64,000 nucleotides of DNA from Bolinopsis microptera. Lineage: Eukaryota; Ctenophora; Tentaculata; Lobata; Bolinopsidae. This document shows, piece by piece, positions 56,801 to 64,000 of this stretch. The first letter of the stretch is position 1. Every line of letters begins with the position of its first letter. The position numbers were made by a program, and so were the translations under genes. The stretch lies in contig NC_087084.1 in assembly GCF_026151205.1 (NCBI RefSeq), positions 1,588,312 to 1,652,311 on the forward strand, given 5' to 3'. Under the pieces are notes generated by a model, which worked only from the letters and a program-made list of their open reading frames with translations, was not told where the DNA came from and did not search any database.

Positions 56801-57810
56801 GAGAAGTTTAGGAGCTCCAGACAAGCGGGGATGCTAGAGTGCGGCCGCTGCTACGAGCCTTTTATGCTATTTCACAACCCGGGACTTCGGCTGGCATGAC
56901 TTCTGACTTCGCTGACTTCCATTGCCTAGTTTGTAAAAATTATGTTTCCTGATCGAAAGCTGCAATGATGCTATAATAGATTGATACAGCTCAGCAGTCA
57001 CTGTCTTCAAATAAAGAATGTTCCAGTTCTGCAGTCTCAAATTTTTCGCCCAGCTTTTCTATTCATCGTGGTTATAGAAGACAGACCAGAAAATACTTGT
57101 ATTATGATAAATAGGTAAGATGCCCAGAATGGAGTAAAATTTGGATTATCGGGCACATACATTTGACGTATTGAGCAAACTCAAACAGAGTTTTCAAAGT
57201 AAGCCGCAGACACGAGCAACTACTGCACGTAATTTGTGTGGAAAATATGTAACTCATTTAACGAAGTCAGTTAAATGAACCCTACCTTATTTACCGATGG
57301 CAATTTTTTTTTTGCTTGTGATTAAGTAGTCCTCGCAGATATGTATGTAATTTGTTAAAAGAGTAGGATTGTAGCTGTAGTCATAGTCCATGTCTAGCGA
57401 CGGTAGTTTACAAGCAGCTCCCTGTTACAAACAGAAATATGGTTGTTATATAATACTACTTGTTAAATTCTTGAGTACAATGCAGAATACACTATCGTGT
57501 CCTTACATTTACAACTAAAGACGTATAATATGTACTATAAACAATGAAGTCCCAATTGTGGTAAATGCTTATAATTTAAACCTGTCTGATTAACTCATTT
57601 GATGAATGTGTCTGACCTAAAATTGCACGAGATAATAGATATAATTATGCGTCATACAGGCTCGACCAGATACCGGCGCAAGCCGGAAATTTTTGTTAAA
57701 AGAATATCAAAACATAATTTTACCCTTCGGGACCAATCCAACAGCCACATTGTTACAACAAGTGGTAACCAGCCAATTGCAGAAGAGCCGAAGATTCAAT
57801 TATACGTAGG
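53815..57810. other. No recognised gene
   Basis: AT-rich DNA with a purine-rich (GAAGAAGG) patch at 55655-55710. Short frames (54672-54860, 55786-55980, 56128-56340) show no domain motif and were not called. Confidence 0.4.
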
Positions 57811-57814
57811 GCCA

Positions 57815-58105
57815 GTGACCGGTTAAGGTAGTGGTACCGTACTTTTCTCTTCGTTCTTCTTCGCCCGAGACTTTGCTGCATGGGCACTCCTCATTTAACC
57901 CTCACACCCGATTTCTCGAATTATTTGGCAGAGTGGACCGGGGCGCATAGACCACTCAGATCCTTAGCTGAGCGTCCGACGAACGATCACCCCCACGGCT
58001 AGTGACAGAGTCGTGAAATCGTACCGGTACCCAAGCAAGACCAGGCCCGGATTCACCAACTGAGCGCCACTAAGGCCGGTATTCGGCAATTTTTGTACCG
58101 GTAAC
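57815..58105 (-). repeat. tRNA-derived SINE candidate
   Basis: On the minus strand TGGCGCTCAGTTGGTG (58069-58054) fits a Pol III box A, and GGTACGATTTC (58025-58015) is a weak box B about 30 bp further. A body without coding sequence follows. The end points are uncertain. Confidence 0.4.
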
Positions 58106-60580
58106 CGGCCGGGATTTTGGTTTGAGCCGGATTTTTAGACGAGCCGGAATTTTTTCCCAAATTAAATTCATTTTTTTTTTCAACGGTAAAATTGCGTCCC
58201 AAAATTCGCAAATCTGTTAACATTTTTCCCAAATAATTTTTGATGAAATCATCGAACAATGGAGACTGAGTCAATCTAGATTTAAATAATCAATGGGTTT
58301 TCATGCCGTCGATTTTATATTTTCGTTTATTGAATATGGAAAAGCTAGAAAAATATGACTCATGAACTTAATTAATTGTGACTAAGTGTCACGGCTCCCC
58401 ATATCCAATAAAATTGGTGAATTGTCCTACATTCCTCATTTTTTCGTTTTCGGTGGCCCGCTCGCTCGCTCGCATACAAAAGTTCTTTGTATTCGCGCGG
58501 TTCAAAGATTTTTCATGCGGATTCCAGATTGCATTTGACTTTTTTAGGGCCCGGAATGCTTTTTAATAGATATCCTAGGTACGTTTGGGGTCGAAAAGCC
58601 CCCGAAAAATTTTGGAAATTAAAACAGATTTGGCCTCCTGGAACGAATCTACAATGAGAACGAGTTTAGCATACTATTTTCTGATTTCAATTTTATTGGA
58701 TAAATGCCTGGATTCTAGAATCCCTAAACACTGGCTTAACTAAAGCACGAATAGGAGACAAGCATGAAGTATCAAGAGTTTTATATTTTTGGCAAAAATG
58801 TTTCTCATCTACTACCATCACTTTCTGCTTTCAAGCTATAAACTAATACAGTTAAGGTATAACATTGAAGACGTGATGTGTATATGCTACTGCTTGCCAA
58901 TACAGATATCGGTGACACGGTAGACAAGTCCGGTTCATAGACTAGATAAGTAGATATAAAATGTTAATAAAGTAATAATGACAACTATTTATGGTCGTGT
59001 ACGCGAAAATAATGCCCCAATATTTACTCTGGTTAGGGGTTACTTGAGCACAATTTTGGAGCTAATATCACAAACTCTGGTCTGTGAAACAAATTTGATA
59101 GACTGGATCAGTGGAGCCATGACAGAGGACATTTAAATAACGTCCAGCAACTTTTAGTCTGTTCTTCACTTATAGTCCTACTGATATATTAATCGATAAA
59201 TTCTCAGAGTTTGCCTCTCGAATTTCCTACTTTTTGTCAAAAATTTCCTACTTTTAAAAATTTCCTACATTCTTAGAATGCAGAATGCTGTTTTGGATAT
59301 GGGCAACGGCTCAACGGTCTTTGTGTTACCGAGGGACAAGTAAAAAACAGTAAAGTTCTCCGGTAAATAAAGCATTTAATAAATGCTATTCAGTAGTCAC
59401 TTTTCACCCTATTTAATTATTCAAGGTAAGGTTATTAAATTGTAAAGTATAAAGCTCCAACGTCAAACTCCATGTTCAATTAAAATTAGTTTAAGGACAC
59501 TCATTTTGAGTTAGAATATTGGTAAATATACGTGACCCTATTAAAAGCACAGTGTATTTGACTTGTCACACACTATAATAAAACAACCCTGATGGTTAGG
59601 ATAATCGTCTTCGATCCTACTAGGCTAGCTTTGTCACTTAACCATATATTAATCAGGTGATAAGATATTCGCTTAAATACTACGCCGGCACGGAAATGGT
59701 TCATTGGTCACATTATAAACATGTGACGGAGTAAATTGGACCCCTTGCTGCCGTTTTTGAACCAAATTTTTTGAGTGTCCAATTGATTGGATGGGTAGCA
59801 TATAACCATTACCTACATATTGAAGACTTTTTCGTTAGATGGTGCACTCAGGTGTACTCTGCACACATTTAAGAAAACATTGAACAATGTTGTTAGGGCA
59901 CACTGATAAGCAATGCCTGAGTTAGTGTAGGTTTTTTTGATGCCCTGGAAGTGCTAGGAATTGTTATTAATTCATATAGTCGTAAGGAATTAAAACACAG
60001 AAGGCACAAACCAAGGTTTACTCTTTTGTCACATGGTAATCTTGATGATTTCTGAACATTGTGAAATTAAAAATATTGATATACCAGCTTAAACCCCTTA
60101 TATTATGTACTATGGATCAACAACACTGCTAGTACCACGCACAGTGCATCAGTAAACATTATCCGGTGGTAATATTTAACAGTGAAACTGAGTGAGTTGG
60201 TTTAGAAACATATAAGAGATACGAAGATTTAACTTGTAGAAGCTTTCAATAAACATGTGTTAATCGTCGTCAGCTGAAGTTGATGAGTGACAATGCGTAT
60301 ATGTGATTGAGTGGGTGTCAGGGATGGAGGGTGGGGGAGGAGTGTGGAAAGGGATAATTACTTTACAATGTCCTATAAAAAAGTATCTTCTGTGAGGTTG
60401 AGGAAGGGAAATGCCAGCTGGTCTTGGACTTTATGGATTTGCAATTTAGGGAAGGATGGGGTCCCCAATGTTTAACAGTCCCCATAATATTTATCAGTGT
60501 CACAATTAAACAACCGCAACATGACAAAAATTGGGTAATTTTCGTCCACAACAAAATTATTATAATTCTGTTAGCTCCTG
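58106..60580. other. No recognised gene
   Basis: AT-rich. A short AAATTTCCTACTTTT repeat lies at 59221-59275. No exon found. Confidence 0.4.
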
Positions 60581-60599
60581 CTGCAAAATAACTATTAAT

Positions 60600-61190
60600 T
60601 GATGAAAAGATACAATAGTATTCTAATAGAGGTATAGCTCTTCAAAATAGGGCAAGACATTACAAAGTTACCTTTGTGTTAACATCAAGTAATTATTAGA
60701 AGAGTAATAATCATCAATTTAACCGATACTTTTTCGAAGTTGGATCGATTGATATAGGCAATAAAGCAATACAAACGCAAATTTTTAAACACACTATCTG
60801 ATATTTTGGGGCAGGACAGTTAATTTTTGTCACAAGTTTCAGCGTCTTTTGACAAATTAATCAAAATTGTTAAACTTGAGCTCTGATTTTCAGACAAAAT
60901 TCTACCAATCGTTTCAGAAGAATGTTGAATTTCTAATAGAGTATTAGATCTTCAACAGAGGCAAGACATGTTTTACCTTTGTTTGTTGTGGCAGGAAAAG
61001 TTAATTTTTGTCACATTTTTAGTGACGTTGAAAAATGTAACCTAAAATTGTTAACCTTGAGCTCATGATGTTCTGGACAATATTCTAAACCGAATGATTT
61101 CTGAAGAATGTTGAATTCTTATAGAGTCAAAGAATATATAGATCTTCAAAATAGGGAAAGACATGTTTACTTTTGTCACATCAGTTTATT
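60600..61190. repeat. Diverged tandem repeat, about 200-bp unit
   Basis: Units share ATCTTCAAAATAGGGCAAGACAT-type and TTAATTTTTGTCACA words and TCTGAAGAATGTTGAAT; seen at about 60620, 60930 and 61120 (partial). Confidence 0.65.
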
Positions 61191-61196
61191 ATGAGA

Positions 61197-61605
61197 GTTA
61201 TTTAACAATATTTCTTCTATAATCATTGTTTTTTTAACCTATTTACGATTTCGTAATCATTTTTGTGACAATGTAAACATCAAATGATCTTAACTGATCA
61301 ACACATTGTCATCATGTAAAGTTTTCCCGCCTTTCAAACCAATATCATATAATATAATTCGCCCAAAATTTAAAAACCATATATTGTGACAGAAGTGACC
61401 TCAATTTCCAATAACCAAGTGCAGTTATATGACAGTCTATTCCATCTATAATCATTGTTTTTTAACTCTATTTACCTATTTTTGTGACAATGTAAACATC
61501 AACTGATCTTAACTTGCATCAACTACATTGTCCCTCATGTAAAGTTTTCCCGCCTTTCAAACCAAAATCATATATAAATAATTCGCTCCAAAATTTAAAA
61601 TGCCA
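61197..61605. repeat. Diverged tandem duplication, about 235-bp unit
   Basis: TATAATCATTGTTTTTTAAC, TTTTGTGACAATGTAAACATC and GTAAAGTTTTCCCGCCTTTC occur in the same order in 61217-61385 and 61447-61602. Confidence 0.85.
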
Positions 61606-62049
61606 TAAGATTAGATGACACATTTTACACATTGGTTGGGGTTGTATTTTTAAGTGCTCCCCTTAACAGTTATTTGTTGCTAAAATCGCGATAAGCGAAC
61701 GCGTGCTATGGTACATTTATTGTAACATGCTTGTATAACATCAAATAGTGTGTGTAACTGACATTTAAAGTTCAATATCAGACAAGGAAAACCTGAAATC
61801 ATAAGCGATGATGCTAAGAAACGTGTACTGGAAGCCTACTTAACAAAGCGATGCCCCCAGCAAAGATGTTCTCCAGTGTGTATAGTTTCAGTGCCCAAGT
61901 TTATAAACCAAATCTGAAAGATATGAAATCACTCACGCAGTTCAACTAGAACCCTGTGCAATATTCTAGGTTTAATGTCCAGAGAGGGTGTAATAAACTG
62001 GACACGAAGAAACAGACTCTATGGATAGAAATGATTCTCAAGATCGATC

Positions 62050-64000
62050 CTTGGTTACGCGGACATAGAATGCGTGGACTGTAACGCGGTGAACTGTAAT
62101 AACTTGGAAAAGAACCGCTTCTTAAGATGCCGGCTAATGCTTACAGCTCCCACACATTGGAAGCCATGGCCAGAAAAAGCCAAGACCTCTACGACCTCAT
62201 TCAGAATAGACTGCTTCCTTAGGAGGAGTCTTGGCTTCTGCTCCGAATGTTCAAAAGAACAAACACACGCTCACTTCACCTCCCCAGAAACCTACCAAGA
62301 AAGAAAACAGATAGTATTACAATCATCCAATATGAAAGAGGTTAATCTGGTGTAAGGGCGAGGAAACGACGATGAAGATGAAGATGAGGAAGAGGATGAA
62401 GACAGGGAAAGCCCTAGAGAGGTAGACCATGATGATACCGCAAATAACACCCTGAAGGTGGCCGGGAATACACTATGTGGAAGTGCCCCACGGCCTCACT
62501 GGCAACGTCTCATTGGTGGGAAGAAATGCTCATACCAGCCACCCCATCAGGTGCCGCCGCTTTACTTCCAATTTCGGAGAACGACAAACGCAGAGGATGC
62601 AGGAATGGGAAGAAATGCACTTTTTTTTCCACCCCTAAACTGTGCCGTAATTCAGTTGCAATCACGTTATGGTTTTTAAACAGCGATTGTGGCTTTCCAT
62701 CATCTTAAAGGAACGGGGTCCAAAAGACTTTTGAAAACGTGAATCTCACTGACAGAATCGCCTGCCTCACACGAGCAGCCCATAAGATACGAGAAGAATA
62801 GAATCAACACAACAGAAGTCCTGGCCGCCTCCTGGTGGTTATGAATTGGACAGTCATGGGTAGTCTAAACACCCTCAACACCCCCAACCCCCACCCACGT
62901 TTTGAATATCATAAACCCCTCAACAACGAAAGACAGTACATCTGAGAGGGATAGTGCGTTTTTTTAGAAAGCTCATGGAAAACATAAAAACGGAATTATA
63001 ACCCAGGATGAACTCCAAATGAGGAACTTCGAGCAAATTCCAGCCCCTTGTCCAAGAGACACAACGGACCAGATGGACCCCCGAGATACGCCAAACATCC
63101 TCTCAGCAAATCTCGACACATTTCCCACCAACCAGCACAGTTTCTCAGCCAAGGTGCCTCTCCAAACCAGCCATGCGGATCCGATGCCACTAAACTTCAT
63201 TCCCAACCTCGCAAGTATCTTGCTACTGAATGCAGCGGTCCATCTCCCAGCCGCCAACCAGCATGTTAAATGGAAGATTCCATTCATCCTAAGACCACAT
63301 ACTTGACGACCTAGGAAGACCACCGTCCCTATTCTCGCTATCACTGAATCATGGTTGAAGCCATATATCATTGATGCTCCAAATAGCTAGAGAAGGGTAC
63401 AACATCTTAGAAGACAGACCGTCATAGTCGAAAAGGGGTGTTGTGTGCTTTACTTTACAACTCGCTGCAGAGTATCAGATACTGTAAATTTTAGTGACAA
63501 ACACTGCGTAAATGGCTGCATTGTTTCATAGACTCTATGAACGCCCTTGTCTCCGTTATATACCGACCACCAGATCCTCCCCCGGATCCTCAAAGCAGTC
63601 CTGGACAGTTGCGGAGAAACTAAATACTTTAACATCGAACGATCGATCAACCTGACATCTACATTATGGGGATTTCAACCCTCCCAAATATAGATTGGGA
63701 CTCTTGTGCCAGCTTTACCTGGTCAACCCCTTTGTGACCAGCAAGCTTGTTCCGAACTAATTGATTTCATGGAGAGAAATTTCTTGAACACAAAGGATCT
63801 TAAGCCATCGAGAAATAACAACACCATCGCGTATCTCTGCCTAACAAATTAAACCACAGAACACAGTTAGACAAATATCCCGAATGCCAACTTATCTGAC
63901 CAACAGGCTAGTCGAGCTCGTTCTCGGGAATAACCCTCTCCTGCCCAAAAGAACATATCCTATATCTTTCGACAGAAACTCTTTTCGGGCGACTGATTTT
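62050..64000 (+). mobile_element. CR1-like non-LTR retrotransposon remnant, cut by the window edge
   Basis: Broken plus-strand pieces. ORF1-like part: GCRNGKKCTFF..TPKLCRNS with a following Cys/His pair (about 62590-62720), a CCCH-type finger as in ORF1 of such elements. Endonuclease part: ITESWLKPYI (63343-63372), EGYNILEDRPS (63394), VIYRPPDPP (63550-63580) and a frameshifted IMGDFNLPNIDWDS block (63664-63710). Many stops and frameshifts. The RT would lie beyond 64000. Confidence 0.75.

Noticed and set aside
57960-58060. 5S rRNA-like fragment (CCAGGCCCG)
   Set aside because: Similarity limited to a few bases; box A/B order fits a tRNA-like head better.

Overview
The window looks like nuclear DNA of an animal, most likely a non-bilaterian such as a cnidarian; this is an inference. 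It holds intron-containing genes with GT-AG junctions and consistent phases: an LDLa-ectodomain 7TM receptor, an Ig-like/CCP secreted protein, a bMERB (EHBP1/MICAL-like) coiled-coil gene and a small cysteine-rich secreted peptide. All are embedded in many transposable elements and minisatellites. No bacterial-type operons, rRNA or canonical tRNA genes were seen.

Layout. 1-630 holds a TTAGGG-like stretch and a palindromic AGCGCTGG array. A matching TIR (TAGGGGGTGTACAAT) and array return inverted at 19116-19465, so 0.4-19.5 kb may be one large DNA transposon around a 1332-aa DDE-type transposase-like ORF (1267-5265). Inside it sits a complete LTR element on the minus strand (5573-14566, 5-bp target duplication, 1199-bp LTRs that look identical). 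It keeps only an env-like membrane-protein ORF and has no visible gag-pol. 19.8-20.5 kb holds Ig-like exon pieces. 20.76-25.5 kb is a minus-strand CR1/L2-type retrotransposon (SGNH-type ORF1, endonuclease, RT) interrupted by a hAT-like insertion whose removal restores the reading frame.

27.4-30.8 kb is the receptor gene (minus strand, two exons). A decayed copy of its signal-peptide exon lies at 32.4 kb next to a Penelope-like RT remnant. 33.4-35.3 kb is the Ig-like/CCP gene (plus strand, five exons seen). 36.2-38.9 kb is a TTAA-flanked piggyBac-like non-autonomous element full of GGGTC..GACCC palindromes. Two small hAT MITEs with perfect 8-bp duplications lie at 31.2 and 39.2 kb. A fold-back element occupies 40.5-41.4 kb.

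42.07-43.63 kb is a three-exon gene for a secreted 10-cysteine peptide whose last exon carries a cystine-knot-like pattern; each of its exons has a locally duplicated edge. 45.3-49.0 kb holds a mariner-like MITE, large microsatellites and four minus-strand exons of the bMERB gene, whose introns are swollen by minisatellites. 50.5-53.8 kb is a three-LTR tandem of a short non-autonomous LTR element. The rest is largely featureless apart from a tRNA-like SINE candidate (57.8-58.1 kb), diverged tandem repeats (60.6-61.6 kb) and a second, plus-strand CR1-like remnant running off the right edge (62.0-64.0 kb).

The genes do not form a pathway. Three encode surface or secreted proteins (receptor, Ig/CCP protein, cysteine-rich peptide), and the window's main character is nested transposition plus local duplication.
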